Numbered from the stretch's first letter, positions 1 to 9,932 are shown. The stretch is DNA of 54,217 nucleotides from Saprospiraceae bacterium (GCA_022448955.1 JAKVCU010000010.1:1-54217); one strand, 5' to 3'. Notes: generated by a model not told the origin, from the sequence alone. Numbers and translations are program-made.

Positions 1-593
1 AAACCAATATTCCTTTTATCTATACTGCTGGAAACCACGATTGGCACTATGAAGGAATGGAAGGTGACCTAGAAAGCTTACGCGATACTTGGATAAAGAA
101 ACGATTGATGCCTTTATATCAAAACAACCATCCTCTAATGGCAGCTTATGATTTTAAAGGAATTAGATTTTTAGCTATTGACAATTCTACCTACCAAATC
201 AACGAAGAACAATTGGCCTTTTTTACAGCTCAAGTCGATACTGGAATACCTATGGTTTTATTAGTTCATATTCCTATGTATGCCCCAGGAAAAAACATTT
301 CATTTGGTTGCGGAAACCCAAACTGGGGAGCAGATACTGATCGAAACTTTAATCTGGAAAGACGCCCCCAGTGGCCCCAAGACGGCCATACCACAACCAC
401 ATTAAATTTTCACAGAAAAGTCTTTGGCGCTCCAAACTTATTAGGTGTTTTTTCTGGACATATCCACCGAAATTCCATTGAAATAATTAAAGGGAAACCC
501 CAAATAGTTGCAGAGGATAATGCTAGTGGAGGATACTTGAACGTCAAATTTCTACCTATGTCAGAACAAGATAAAAAGCTTATTTTGCCATAA
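1..593 (+). CDS. Calcineurin-like metallophosphoesterase, C-terminal part (5' end outside window)
   Basis: The reading frame is open from the first complete codon (base 3), so the gene begins before the window. An internal ATG at 57 is not the real start, because the conserved GNHD metal-binding motif of calcineurin-like phosphoesterases lies upstream of it (about bases 39-50, read GNHDWHYEG). Further motifs are the metal-ligand histidine in LVHIPMYAPG and a GHIH motif (SGHIHRNS) near the C-terminus. The family uses two metal ions to hydrolyse phosphate mono- or diesters. Substrate and localisation cannot be judged without the N-terminus. It is convergent with the sulP-type gene downstream. 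Confidence 0.85.
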   Translation, partial: TNIPFIYTAGNHDWHYEGMEGDLESLRDTWIKKRLMPLYQNNHPLMAAYDFKGIRFLAIDNSTYQINEEQLAFFTAQVDTGIPMVLLVHIPMYAPGKNISFGCGNPNWGADTDRNFNLERRPQWPQDGHTTTTLNFHRKVFGAPNLLGVFSGHIHRNSIEIIKGKPQIVAEDNASGGYLNVKFLPMSEQDKKLILP

Positions 594-669
594 TGACTTA
601 GACTTTTAAAACCCTACAAATAGAAAAAAGAAATTCCAAGATACCACTCAGTCATTTGACAATATATAT

Positions 670-2199
670 TTATACTTTATCCACTAAAACTTTGTATGTT
701 GGGTCTTCCAAAACATTAACATCAATAATTTTATCCGCGTTTTGGAGTAATTTTTGACAGTCTGTGCTTAAATGACGTAAACTTACTTTTTTCCCAACTT
801 TTAGATAACGCTCTGTAATCTTATTTAATGCTTCAATAGCTGACATATCAACAACTCGACTCTCTTTAAAATCAATGATTATTTCATTAGGATCATTTAA
901 AATATCAAACTTCTCATTAAAAACAGTTACAGAACCAAAAAATAGTGGTCCATAAATCTCATAATGCTTTACACCCTCTTCATCAATAGATTTCCTAGCA
1001 CGGATGCGCTTGGCATTGTCCCAAGCAAAAACTAATGCTGCTATAATTACTCCAATTATTACCGCTAAAGCTAAATTATGTAATACGGCTGTCACAAGGG
1101 TAACTACAACCATTACAAAAATATCTGATTTAGGCATTTTATTAAAAGTCCGTAAGCTCGCCCACTCAAATGTTCCAATAGCTACCATAATCATTAAACC
1201 AGTGAGTGCTGCCATAGGTAATTGTTCAATTAAACTAGCTCCAAACATTACAAACGTTAATAGAGCTACTGCCGCTACAATCCCAGAAAGTCTAGCTCTA
1301 GCACCATTGGAAATATTAATAAGACTTTGACCCAACATCGCACAACCTCCCATTCCTGAAAAGACACCCGACAAAATATTTGCCACACCTTGAGCAACCG
1401 CTTCTTTATTTCCTCTTCCTCTAGTTTCTGTTATTTCGTCAATAATGTTTAAGGTGAGTAAACTCTCAATTAATCCAACCCCAGCAATAATAACAGCATA
1501 AGGAAAGATTACAGCTAAAGTATCTAGGTTCAGGGGGATATTAGGCAGATGAAATGGAGGAAATCCCCCTTGAATAGAAGCTATATCGCCAACCGTTTTT
1601 GTATCCATCCCAAAAGCAACGACAATACCAAATATAGCCAAAATGGCAACTAATGAAGCCGGAATAGCCTTGGTTAGTTTTGGCAATACCCAAATGATCA
1701 ACATAGTCAATAATACCAATCCCAAAAACGTATACAAAGACTGGCCTGTTAACCAATGTCCCGATGCATCCTTAAACTGATCTAGTTGAGACATAAAAAT
1801 GATTATAGCCAAACCATTAACAAAACCAAAAATAACCGGATGTGGCACTAATCGCATCAACTTTCCTAACCGAAGAAACCCTGCTAAGACTTGAATAAGC
1901 CCTGCTAGTACTACTGTTCCAAAAACATACTCTGGCCCATGAGAAGCAGCCAAAGTAACAATAACCACTGCAACCGCTCCAGTAGCACCCGAAATCATAC
2001 CCGGGCGCCCACCTAATATGGTAGTAACCAACCCCATTACAAATGCAGCATATAGACCGGTCAAAGGTGACAAACCAGCGATTATAGCAAAAGCAACAGC
2101 TTCAGGTACAAGTGCTAACGCTACCGTTAGGCCAGATAACACCTCTGTTTTATAATTTACTTTTTGATTGAAATCGAAAAGGTTAAGATATTTTTCCAT
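670..2199 (-). CDS. SulP (SLC26) family anion transporter with C-terminal STAS domain
   Basis: This 509-residue inner-membrane protein is typical in length for bacterial SulP transporters. The N-terminal part (about residues 20-390) is a run of hydrophobic helices with the SulP signatures VPEAVAFAIIAGLSPLTGLY and FVNGLAIIIF. The last ~100 residues form a STAS domain (IIIDFKESRVVDMSAIEAL), the regulatory domain of this family. SulP members carry sulfate, bicarbonate or other anions, often with sodium or protons. The sequence alone does not settle the substrate, though the compact form resembles BicA-like bicarbonate carriers. A perfect 20-bp palindrome lies 11 bp upstream of the ATG. The gene appears monocistronic. 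Confidence 0.9.
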   Translation of the reverse strand: MEKYLNLFDFNQKVNYKTEVLSGLTVALALVPEAVAFAIIAGLSPLTGLYAAFVMGLVTTILGGRPGMISGATGAVAVVIVTLAASHGPEYVFGTVVLAGLIQVLAGFLRLGKLMRLVPHPVIFGFVNGLAIIIFMSQLDQFKDASGHWLTGQSLYTFLGLVLLTMLIIWVLPKLTKAIPASLVAILAIFGIVVAFGMDTKTVGDIASIQGGFPPFHLPNIPLNLDTLAVIFPYAVIIAGVGLIESLLTLNIIDEITETRGRGNKEAVAQGVANILSGVFSGMGGCAMLGQSLINISNGARARLSGIVAAVALLTFVMFGASLIEQLPMAALTGLMIMVAIGTFEWASLRTFNKMPKSDIFVMVVVTLVTAVLHNLALAVIIGVIIAALVFAWDNAKRIRARKSIDEEGVKHYEIYGPLFFGSVTVFNEKFDILNDPNEIIIDFKESRVVDMSAIEALNKITERYLKVGKKVSLRHLSTDCQKLLQNADKIIDVNVLEDPTYKVLVDKV

Positions 2200-2210
2200 A
2201 GATATTTATC

Positions 2211-2230
2211 ACGAATAGATATCTATTCGT
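2211..2230 (-). promoter_or_regulatory. Perfect 20-bp palindrome upstream of the SulP gene
   Basis: ACGAATAGAT is followed directly by its exact reverse complement ATCTATTCGT, with no spacer. The site ends 11 bp before the SulP start codon, where a repressor could block transcription or translation. No regulator gene lies beside it. It could also form an RNA hairpin in the 5' leader, although a stem without a loop is less stable than an operator would require. Confidence 0.5.
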
Positions 2231-2727
2231 CTTTTTCGGTAAAATGATAATGAAGCTCACAATAAACTGAGCCAGTGAAGCCTCCAATAAAAAAGTACTT
2301 AAAGACAGACAAGTGATCATCTCTATTTAAGTCTTTATTTTTTTGAAGGCGCGAAGGTAGAATTTTTTTTGATTTAAAAAAGAAAAAAATGAATAAGAGA
2401 AAAAAGAACATCAATACATCCTAATCATTTTCAAACGGAGTTCATCAACTAAAAGGAATTCTAGGATGATTTTTATTTTACTGTACTATTATTCAACTTA
2501 CTGATTCAATCAGTACCAGCTTGGCTTGGAACAACAAAATTTCAGCCAAAAGCTAACAGCTTTGAGCCAATCCAAAAATCATGCATTACTTTCCTATGGT
2601 CAGTAACTTACTATTTTTAGCCAAACAATTCTATTTTATGAGCAATTTTGTCTAAGTACTTAGCATGAGCTTGGCGTTGAAGTAAATATATAGGTATCTT
2701 TGAAGATAGCAGTTACTATAAAGTAAC
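2231..2727. other. Gene-free gap between mog and the SulP gene
   Basis: About 500 bp with no credible coding sequence. An open frame on the minus strand at 2223-2414 is low-complexity Phe/Lys from A/T runs and is not accepted. The gap presumably holds the SulP promoter. No terminator hairpin or known repeat was recognised. Confidence 0.5.
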
Positions 2728-3261
2728 TTATTTCTTTTTAGGTCGAAATACTTTCATTTCACTTTCGTTAGTTTCCAAATAAGGGCCCTCTATAAGGTCA
2801 ATACAATATGGAATAGCTGGAAATACAGCTTCAAGACATTCTCTTATAGATTTGGGTTTACCCGGTAAATTAACAATCAATGTATTCCCGCGGATTCCTG
2901 CAGTTTGTCGGGAAAGAATGGCTGTTGGCACGTATTGCAAGCTAACCTGTCGCATCTGCTCGCCAAATCCAGGAAGCATTTTTTCACAGACAGCCATCGT
3001 AGCCTCTGGAGTTACATCTCGTACCGCTGGCCCAGTACCCCCTGTAGTCACAATTAGACAACACCCACTTTGATCAGCCATATTGATCATTGCATCTTCT
3101 AAAAGATTTTGTTCATCAGGAATAACCGCATAATCCTCTTCCCATGAATTAGATAGCCACAAATTCATAAGCCTACGGACCTCCTTACCAGGCAAATCTT
3201 CATATTCTCCCCTACTCGCTCGGTCAGAAACATTTATAATCCCAATCTTTATTTTTTTCAC
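2728..3261 (-). CDS. mog: Molybdopterin adenylyltransferase (MogA/MoaB family)
   Basis: The 177-residue product matches the usual length of Mog/MoaB. The N-terminus KIGIINVSDRASRGEYED is the substrate-pocket motif, and TTGGTGPAVRDVTPEA is the conserved catalytic/MPT-binding segment, followed by GNTLIVNLPGKPKSI. The family adenylylates molybdopterin before molybdate insertion to make molybdenum cofactor. No other moa or moe gene is in the window, so it stands alone. It is divergent from the VCBS lipoprotein gene across a 321-bp gap. MogA and MoaB cannot be separated without alignment, but the family call is firm. Confidence 0.92.
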   Translation of the reverse strand: MKKIKIGIINVSDRASRGEYEDLPGKEVRRLMNLWLSNSWEEDYAVIPDEQNLLEDAMINMADQSGCCLIVTTGGTGPAVRDVTPEATMAVCEKMLPGFGEQMRQVSLQYVPTAILSRQTAGIRGNTLIVNLPGKPKSIRECLEAVFPAIPYCIDLIEGPYLETNESEMKVFRPKKK

Positions 3262-3582
3262 TTATCCTTATTTTATTAATGATCGAATGCAGCTTAATAC
3301 TATGCGTACAAAAATAGAAAAACGATAGATCATCTAAAAGCTCCATATCGACCAAAAGTCCATCCTAGTCTTACCTTCTTTTCTAAATCACAGAATTTTT
3401 ATATCCGTATCTCTATCTTTTATGATTATATTGTCGTTGTGAAAAATAGCTTTTAATAAAGATAATTAAACCAAAGGATCGACCGAAAATCGGTCTATTG
3501 CATCAAGTCTTTCATCATTTTGATTAATCATAATCAATCGAGCCCTACTCTGACTACAAATTAGCCCTTAACGAAAATAAGT
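3262..3582. promoter_or_regulatory. Divergent intergenic region with small palindrome
   Basis: 321 bp between two divergent starts (mog and the VCBS lipoprotein), so it must contain both promoters. It holds a short inverted repeat at 3481-3495 (GACCGA-AAA-TCGGTC), about 90 bp upstream of the lipoprotein start. There is no T-run after it, so an operator is more likely than a terminator. No gene is seen. Confidence 0.35.
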
Positions 3583-5091
3583 ATGAAAGAAACAATAACA
3601 TTATTTATCATCCTAAGTCTAATTCTTGGATTTTCTTGTAAAGAAAATGATGATAAAGCCACCAATCAAGAAAAACCAAAGATATATACAAATACAGCTG
3701 TTATATCAGCATTGAACTACACTAAAGATGCAGGTCCATCCAACGAAAAAAGTTTCATCATTTCAGGTTCTAATCTAACAGATAGTATCCAATTAAAGAT
3801 TTCTGGAAATTTTAAAATCTCCAGAAGTGCTGAATCAAACTACCACAATACTTTAAATTTAACTACCAATAATGGCATTTTAAATAATACTTCTATTTAT
3901 GTGCGTTTAAAAGCTGGATTATCAGAAAGCAATTATTCTGGCACTATCAATATATCAAGTGGAAATGTGAATCAATCTGTAAGCTTGAATGGAATGGTCA
4001 CTGCTACAGAGATAAGCTATCCAGTATTTAAACAATACTTATTGCTAGAAACTGAAGCGGAAACTTCAGCAAATGTATCATTTGGAGATCTAGATGGCGA
4101 TGGAAATTTAGATATTGTTCTAGCAAAAGGTAGACACTGGCCTTTGTTTAATCGTATCATATTTGGAGATGGGAATGGAGGTATTACCACCTCTACTATT
4201 CTTGGAACAGATCAAAATCGTACCTACTCTTCATTATTAAGTGATCTTGATTCAGATGGAGACCTAGATGTTGTGGTGAGCAATGATAACCCAGATCCCA
4301 AATTAACCTACTTAAATGATGGAAATGGTAAATTTACCATTGGATCAGCCTTTGGTAGTCCTAATTGGAATACCAGAAATGTGAATGTTGCCGATCTCAA
4401 TAATGATAGTTATCCAGACATTGTGGTAGCCAACCGAAGTAGTTCAGGCATCACGAATAATTATTTATGCCTAAATGATGGGAATGGTAGGTTTGATAAC
4501 GAATGTATCGCCTTTTCTGACTATTCATCAACAACTATAACAGCAAGTGATATCAATGATGATATGCTAATAGATCTAGTAGTACCACATCGAGATGGCG
4601 GGCAAAGTTATATTTTTATACAAACCGACACCAATACTATCAACTTTGATATAATTCCCTTTGGACCAGCTAATGCATCTATACGAGCAGCCCAGATTGG
4701 AGATTTAAATAATGATGGTCGAGTAGATATAGTAAGCATTGACACTAATCAAGGTGTTATTGCTTATTTACAACAATCGGATTTTTCATTCTCTTCTGGC
4801 TTACCCATAGGAAATTCTACAGCAAAGCCATATGCATTATCTCTCAATGATCTCAACCTTGATGGTTATCCAGATATTATAGTTGGATTCGTAAAATCTG
4901 CCTCTATCATATACTATAATGATGGCAAGGCCAAAAACTTTATAGAAGTTGCATTTGGTGAAAATAATCAAGGCACAGTTTATGGTTTTGCCATAGATGA
5001 TTTTAATAATGATGGACAGACAGATATAGCTGCTGCTAAATCTGGAGCCCCAAATATTCTATATTTTGGGCATGATCAAAAAGGAAAATGA
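3583..5091 (+). CDS. FG-GAP/VCBS repeat lipoprotein
   Basis: The N-terminus (hydrophobic stretch ending LILGFSC) is a lipoprotein signal with Cys19 as lipidation site, so the mature protein should sit on the outer membrane or cell surface. Residues ~30-145 form a beta-rich Ig-like domain. From ~150 on there are about seven FG-GAP/VCBS repeats, recognisable by D-x-D-x-D-G-x-x-D calcium loops such as DLDGDGNLDIV, DLDSDGDLDVV, DLNNDGRVDIV and DDFNNDGQTDIA, which predict a beta-propeller. Such proteins bind partners or polysaccharides. No catalytic motif is visible. The SDR gene follows after 86 bp, and a functional tie to the uronate operon is not evident. Confidence 0.85.
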   Translation: MKETITLFIILSLILGFSCKENDDKATNQEKPKIYTNTAVISALNYTKDAGPSNEKSFIISGSNLTDSIQLKISGNFKISRSAESNYHNTLNLTTNNGILNNTSIYVRLKAGLSESNYSGTINISSGNVNQSVSLNGMVTATEISYPVFKQYLLLETEAETSANVSFGDLDGDGNLDIVLAKGRHWPLFNRIIFGDGNGGITTSTILGTDQNRTYSSLLSDLDSDGDLDVVVSNDNPDPKLTYLNDGNGKFTIGSAFGSPNWNTRNVNVADLNNDSYPDIVVANRSSSGITNNYLCLNDGNGRFDNECIAFSDYSSTTITASDINDDMLIDLVVPHRDGGQSYIFIQTDTNTINFDIIPFGPANASIRAAQIGDLNNDGRVDIVSIDTNQGVIAYLQQSDFSFSSGLPIGNSTAKPYALSLNDLNLDGYPDIIVGFVKSASIIYYNDGKAKNFIEVAFGENNQGTVYGFAIDDFNNDGQTDIAAAKSGAPNILYFGHDQKGK

Positions 5092-5177
5092 TCAATAGAT
5101 GGTATCTCGAATATGTCCCTCAATAAATAGGCTTTGGAAACTAAGATTTCTTTACAAAATGACACTAAAATTACTAT

Positions 5178-5984
5178 ATGTTTGAGTTATCTGGAAAAGT
5201 AGCAGTTGTTACAGGAGGGGCGGGTGCATTAGGTGGAGCAATGGCCATGGGACTAGCAATGGCAGGTGCCAAAGTGGGAGTTTTGAGCCGCAATCTCACT
5301 AATATTAAACGGCAAGTCGAAGCAATTAAAACGGCAGGGGGTGAAGCGCTAGCGCTTAGAGCTGACGTGTTAAATGAAAAGCAGCTCCACGCTGCTAAAA
5401 ATAAGGTTTTGAAAGAATGGCATAAGATTGATATCCTAATCAATGCAGCTGGAGGCAATATGAAAGGTGCTACAATTAGTCCTCATGAAACCATATTTGA
5501 TCTGTCTTTAGATGATTTTGATAAAGTATCTGCCCTCAATCTAAAAGGGACGATCCTACCCTCTACTATACTGGGAAAAGTAATGGCTAAGCAAAAAAAA
5601 GCTTGTATTATCAACATTTCTTCCATGGCGGCACAACAAGCCATTACAAGAGTTGTAGGATATTCTGCATCAAAAGCGGCCATTGATAATTTTACCAAGT
5701 GGATGGCTGTTGAAATGGCTCATAAATTTGGAGAAGGTTTTCGAGTCAACGCCATTGCACCCGGCTTTTTTATTGGAGAACAAAATAGAAAATTGTTGTT
5801 AAATGAGGATGGTTCATTTACCTCAAGAGCACAAATTATCATTAATCAGACGCCTTTTAAACGCTTTGGCAAACCAGAGGAATTAATAAGTACAGCTCTT
5901 TGGCTATGTAGTGATGCCTCAAGTTTTATTACGGGTATTGTCGTTCCAGTTGATGGAGGTTTTAGTGCTTTTTCTGGCGTGTAG
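5178..5984 (+). CDS. SDR-family D-mannonate oxidoreductase (fructuronate reductase), UxuB-type
   Basis: This classical short-chain dehydrogenase of 268 residues has the nucleotide-binding motif TGGAGALGGAMAMG near the N-terminus, the NAAGG motif, catalytic Ser in INISSMAA, YSASKAA (Tyr-x3-Lys), and the C-terminal GIVVPVDGGFSAFSGV. The role is inferred from context. It is the first gene of a run with uxuA 67 bp downstream, and Bacteroidota commonly use an SDR rather than the long-chain E. coli UxuB to reduce fructuronate to D-mannonate with NAD(P)H. Close relatives act on other keto sugars, so the exact substrate is inference. Confidence 0.8.
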   Translation: MFELSGKVAVVTGGAGALGGAMAMGLAMAGAKVGVLSRNLTNIKRQVEAIKTAGGEALALRADVLNEKQLHAAKNKVLKEWHKIDILINAAGGNMKGATISPHETIFDLSLDDFDKVSALNLKGTILPSTILGKVMAKQKKACIINISSMAAQQAITRVVGYSASKAAIDNFTKWMAVEMAHKFGEGFRVNAIAPGFFIGEQNRKLLLNEDGSFTSRAQIIINQTPFKRFGKPEELISTALWLCSDASSFITGIVVPVDGGFSAFSGV

Positions 5985-6051
5985 GCAAACTAACCGCAAA
6001 TGAAGCTTATATTAGGTATATCGTTTATCTCTTTAAGTAAAAGAAGACATC

Positions 6052-7233
6052 ATGAAGCAACTAATTGAGTCTTGGAGATGGTATGGCCCTGAAGATCCAG
6101 TTTCACTCTCCGATATTCGCCAAGCAGGTGCCACACATATCGTTAGCGCACTTCATCATATTCCTAATGGTGAGGTTTGGCCTATTCCAGAAATTCAAAA
6201 GCGAAAAAAAATAATAGAATCAAGTGGCCTCATCTGGTCAATTGTCGAAAGTGTCCCTGTTCATGAGGACATCAAAAGAAGAAGCGGCCATTTTCAAGTT
6301 TACATTCGCAATTACGCAGCAACCGTAAAAAATCTAGCTACATGTGGTATCCATACTATCGTATATAACTTTATGCCTGTCATGGACTGGGTTCGAACAG
6401 ATTTGACCTACCCAATGGTCGATGGAGCTATGGCGCTCCGTTTTGAAAAGGCAGCCTTCCTTGCATTTGAATTATTTATTCTAAAACGCCCTTCTGCTAC
6501 CACAGATTACAACCTAAAGGAGCAACAGCAAGCCCAAGATAGGTTTACCGTCATGACGGAAAAGGAAAAACAACAACTTACTCAGAATATCATCGCAGGC
6601 TTACCCGGTGGCACCACAGAATCATCAAATTCATTAGCTTCTTTCCAAGCTTTATTAGATACCTATAAAAACATCAATGCTGCCCAATTACAAGCCAATT
6701 TAGTCGCATTCCTTAAAGAGATCATACCCATTGCAGAAACACATCAAACTAAACTAGCCATTCATCCTGATGACCCTCCCTTTTCTTTATTAGGATTACC
6801 TAAAGTAATGAGCACAGCTGCAGATGTAAAAGCTGTTTTAGAGGCAGTTGATTCTCCAAATAATGGATTATGCTTCTGTACGGGTTCTTTTGGAGCTAGA
6901 CCTGATAATAATCTACCTAAAATGATTGATGAATTTGGCCATCGAATTAACTTCGTTCATTTGCGAGCAACCCAAAGAGATCAATTTGGAAATTTCTTTG
7001 AAGCCCCACATCTAGAGGGAGATGTGGATATGTATGAAGTATTAAAAGCACTCTTAACTACTCAAAAAAAGTATCAAATCCCATTGGCGATTCGTCCCGA
7101 TCATGGTCATTTAATGCTCGATGATCTCCATAAAAAAACAAACCCTGGTTATTCTGCTATCGGAAGATTAAGAGGTTTAGCAGAACTCCGAGGCCTCGAA
7201 TTAGGTATCTTTCGGAGTCTTTCGGAAGTCTAA
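6052..7233 (+). CDS. uxuA: D-mannonate dehydratase
   Basis: The 393-residue product begins with the UxuA hallmark [20 protein letters not shown] and carries the typical segments [36 protein letters not shown] and RPDHGH. The enzyme removes water from D-mannonate to give 2-keto-3-deoxygluconate, using Mn2+ or Fe2+, in the cytoplasm. The length matches the family and all major motifs are present. It lies between the SDR reductase and the Nramp-fold transporter with short gaps, supporting a single transcript. Confidence 0.95.
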   Translation: MKQLIESWRWYGPEDPVSLSDIRQAGATHIVSALHHIPNGEVWPIPEIQKRKKIIESSGLIWSIVESVPVHEDIKRRSGHFQVYIRNYAATVKNLATCGIHTIVYNFMPVMDWVRTDLTYPMVDGAMALRFEKAAFLAFELFILKRPSATTDYNLKEQQQAQDRFTVMTEKEKQQLTQNIIAGLPGGTTESSNSLASFQALLDTYKNINAAQLQANLVAFLKEIIPIAETHQTKLAIHPDDPPFSLLGLPKVMSTAADVKAVLEAVDSPNNGLCFCTGSFGARPDNNLPKMIDEFGHRINFVHLRATQRDQFGNFFEAPHLEGDVDMYEVLKALLTTQKKYQIPLAIRPDHGHLMLDDLHKKTNPGYSAIGRLRGLAELRGLELGIFRSLSEV

Positions 7234-7263
7234 ATATAAAACCCTATTCAATTGACAAACAGC

Positions 7264-8877
7264 ATGAAGCTATCGAATAAAAAACGGGCATCACTTAACT
7301 TTCTAAAAAAGCTAATGTTATATGCCCGCTTAAGTGGACCAGGCTGGGTACAAGCTGCAGTAACACTTGGAGGTGGAACGCTAGTTGGAGGCCTATATTT
7401 AGGGGTGATTGGTGGATATCAATTTTTATGGCTCCAACCCCTTGCCATGCTTTGTGGAGTGATTATGTTATCTGCAATTAGTTATGTGACTTTAAGCAAG
7501 GATAATCATGAAGATCGTCCGTTCAAATTAGCCCAAAAGCATGTTTCTCCCTTCTTAGCATGGGGATGGCTCATCGCTACAGTAGTTGCGAATGTTGTTT
7601 TTTGCTCTGCCCAATTTGCTTTAGGAGCAGATGCTATACAAGGCAACCTAAATGGAGAAAACCTAAATCCTTATCTTATTACATCTTTTTTATTTGCAGT
7701 AAGCCTTTTTCTAATTTGGTTGTTCTCTGGAGAGGGAAAAGCTTCGAAAATCATTGATGGGGTGATAAAAGGATTAGTTGCTGTAATTGTACTTTCTTTT
7801 ATGGGTGTCGTTATCACGCTTAGCGCAAATGGTGCAATAGATTGGAGCGCTTTACTTTCAGGTTTGATGCCAGATTTCTCAGCCCTTTTCCATCCTGTAG
7901 ACTCTTATGATATTTATCTCAATAATACTGGAGAATTTCAATCTTTTTGGGAAACCTATATTTCAAATAGTCAGCGCAACATCATCATTGGTGCATTTGG
8001 AACAGCAGTTGGAATAAATATGACCTTTCTCCTACCCTATTCCTTAAAGAAGAAAAATTGGAATAAATCTCATCGCGAATTATCAAGGTATGATCTGGTG
8101 TTAGGTTTATTTATACCTTTTGTCTTGGGTGCTTCTTTTTTAATTATTTCTACCGCCTCCCAGTTTCATGCCAAGAAGGATGGAATCGTCAATAAAGTCG
8201 CTTATCATGAAGTATTGGACAAAAGACTTTCAGTAGAGTTCTCTGGATTTAAATCATTTGAAGATTCAAAAAAAGCAGAGTTACGTGCTGCAGCACCACA
8301 AGTAGATAAAGATCTTAGTATTATGTTAGCTAAACGTAATGCTAATGATTTGGCGAAAGCTATGATTCCCTTTCTAGGAAATTGGTCGCAATTTATTTTT
8401 GGAATCGGTATTTTAGCCATGGCATTAAGTACGATGATTGTCCACATGATGATGAACGGTTTTGCCATTAGTGAAGCACTTGGACAACCTGGTCAGCGGC
8501 GGCTATTTTTTATTGGAGCATCCATCCCTGCTTTAACAGGACTCTTGTCTCCCATTATTTGGGCGGGAAGTGTCAAGACGGCACTCGTCGTCCCTGCTTC
8601 CGTTATTGCCACTACCCTCCTACCTATTGCTTATTTGATTTTTCTATTATTGATGAATTCGAAAAAAGCATTGGGGGAAGAATTACCACAAAATAGAGAA
8701 CTCATTAATGTACTAATGATTACTGCCACAGCTATTGCATTTTTTGCATCATTTTGGGCATTAACTGGAAAATATCAAAGTGCAAATACCTATGAGCATT
8801 ATTTTGGTTTATTTGGTATTATTGTGCTGACAGCTTTAACGATTATTGGAATTGCAGGATTCTTGAGCAAAAAATAA
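7264..8877 (+). CDS. Nramp-fold membrane transporter lacking the metal-binding motifs
   Basis: About 537 residues with 11-12 predicted helices. ATG at 7264 is preferred over an in-frame TTG 12 bp earlier. The first helix region (ARLSGPGWVQAAVTLGGG) resembles the Nramp signature GPG, but the metal-coordinating Asp-Pro-Gly-Asn that should follow is replaced by a glycine-rich LGGGTLVGG. In the sixth helix the MPH motif is replaced by INMTFLLPYS. A soluble insert of roughly 50 residues (about 300-360) sits mid-protein. Its place inside the hexuronate operon suggests uptake of an organic solute such as a uronate, although manganese supply for UxuA cannot be excluded. The family call is good; the substrate is inference. 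Confidence 0.7.
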   Translation: MKLSNKKRASLNFLKKLMLYARLSGPGWVQAAVTLGGGTLVGGLYLGVIGGYQFLWLQPLAMLCGVIMLSAISYVTLSKDNHEDRPFKLAQKHVSPFLAWGWLIATVVANVVFCSAQFALGADAIQGNLNGENLNPYLITSFLFAVSLFLIWLFSGEGKASKIIDGVIKGLVAVIVLSFMGVVITLSANGAIDWSALLSGLMPDFSALFHPVDSYDIYLNNTGEFQSFWETYISNSQRNIIIGAFGTAVGINMTFLLPYSLKKKNWNKSHRELSRYDLVLGLFIPFVLGASFLIISTASQFHAKKDGIVNKVAYHEVLDKRLSVEFSGFKSFEDSKKAELRAAAPQVDKDLSIMLAKRNANDLAKAMIPFLGNWSQFIFGIGILAMALSTMIVHMMMNGFAISEALGQPGQRRLFFIGASIPALTGLLSPIIWAGSVKTALVVPASVIATTLLPIAYLIFLLLMNSKKALGEELPQNRELINVLMITATAIAFFASFWALTGKYQSANTYEHYFGLFGIIVLTALTIIGIAGFLSKK

Positions 8878-8882
8878 AGGGT

Positions 8883-9932
8883 ATGTATACATTCGGAGTC
8901 ATTGGTGGTGGAATGATTGCCAAACGGCATGCAGAGGCTATTCAGGCTATGGATGGGCAAGCCCATTTAGGTGCTATTTATGCACGAAATCCTGAAAAAG
9001 CAAAAGCACTTGGCGAGCAGTTTAATTGTAAAGCATATCATCAGTTAGAAGATTTATTGGTTGATGATACCATTGATATTGTAACGATTGCTACGCCTTC
9101 TGGTGCTCACTTAGCACCTGTTTTAGCTGCAGCTAAAGCTAAAAAACATATCATTTGCGAAAAGCCAATGGAAGTCACTCCTGAACGGATTCAGCAGATG
9201 ATAGATGCTGCTAATCAAAAGGGTGTTTTATTATCTGGTATTTTTAACCGTAGGTTTAATCCAGCTGTGGAGCAACTGAAGCAAGCAATAGATAATCATC
9301 GTTTTGGAACATTAGCTTTGTGCGATGCTCAAATAAAATGGTTTAGGACGCAAGCTTATTATGATTCTGCTGCATGGCGTGGCACCATGGCCTTAGATGG
9401 CGGTGGAGCCTTAATGAATCAAGGCATTCACACCATTGACTTATTATTGTACTTAGCTGGACCTGTAAAAAGAGTATCCGCTTCAATGGCATTACTAACA
9501 CATGAAAACATTGAAGTTGAAGATACAGCCGTTGCTATTTTAGAGTTTGAAAATGGTGCAAGAGGTGTGATTCAAGGTTCCACTTCTTGTTGGTCTTCAA
9601 CTGGGCATCCGGCAGAAATTCAAATTTGCGGAAGCGAAGGCTCTGCCTTTCTTAGCGACGAATCATTTAGGGTTTGGGATTTTAAAACAAGCAATGATCA
9701 AGACGATTTTGTGAAGAATAACTTGATGCAAGGAACAAAAGTAGGCCTTGGCGCTAATGATCCTAATGCAATAAATAATGTTGGCCATTTGCGAAATTTT
9801 GAAAATGTTATCCATGCTTTGGAAAACGATACCACCCCACTAATTTCTGGGGCAGAAGCCATGAAATCAGTGCAGCTGATTTGTGCTATTTACGAAAGTG
9901 CAAATAATCAAGGAAAGTGGATTAATGTATAA
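8883..9932 (+). CDS. Gfo/Idh/MocA family NAD(P)-dependent oxidoreductase
   Basis: 349 residues. The N-terminal Rossmann motif is GVIGGGMIAKRHAEAI, followed by the family hallmark CEKPMEVTPE (the EKP lysine) and the catalytic-domain segment GGGALMNQGIHTIDLLLYLAG, in which the His is the usual catalytic residue. Members oxidise or epimerise sugars, inositols or their acids. It starts 5 bp after the transporter and overlaps the next gene by 8 bp, so it is in the uronate operon. It probably converts a side substrate (for example another aldonate or uronate) into the pathway, but the specific reaction cannot be read from sequence. Confidence 0.88.
   Translation: MYTFGVIGGGMIAKRHAEAIQAMDGQAHLGAIYARNPEKAKALGEQFNCKAYHQLEDLLVDDTIDIVTIATPSGAHLAPVLAAAKAKKHIICEKPMEVTPERIQQMIDAANQKGVLLSGIFNRRFNPAVEQLKQAIDNHRFGTLALCDAQIKWFRTQAYYDSAAWRGTMALDGGGALMNQGIHTIDLLLYLAGPVKRVSASMALLTHENIEVEDTAVAILEFENGARGVIQGSTSCWSSTGHPAEIQICGSEGSAFLSDESFRVWDFKTSNDQDDFVKNNLMQGTKVGLGANDPNAINNVGHLRNFENVIHALENDTTPLISGAEAMKSVQLICAIYESANNQGKWINV

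Noticed and set aside
2223-2414. Small minus-strand open frame rich in Phe and Lys
   Set aside because: Low-complexity translation of A/T runs, with no homology feature, and it overlaps the palindrome upstream of the SulP gene.
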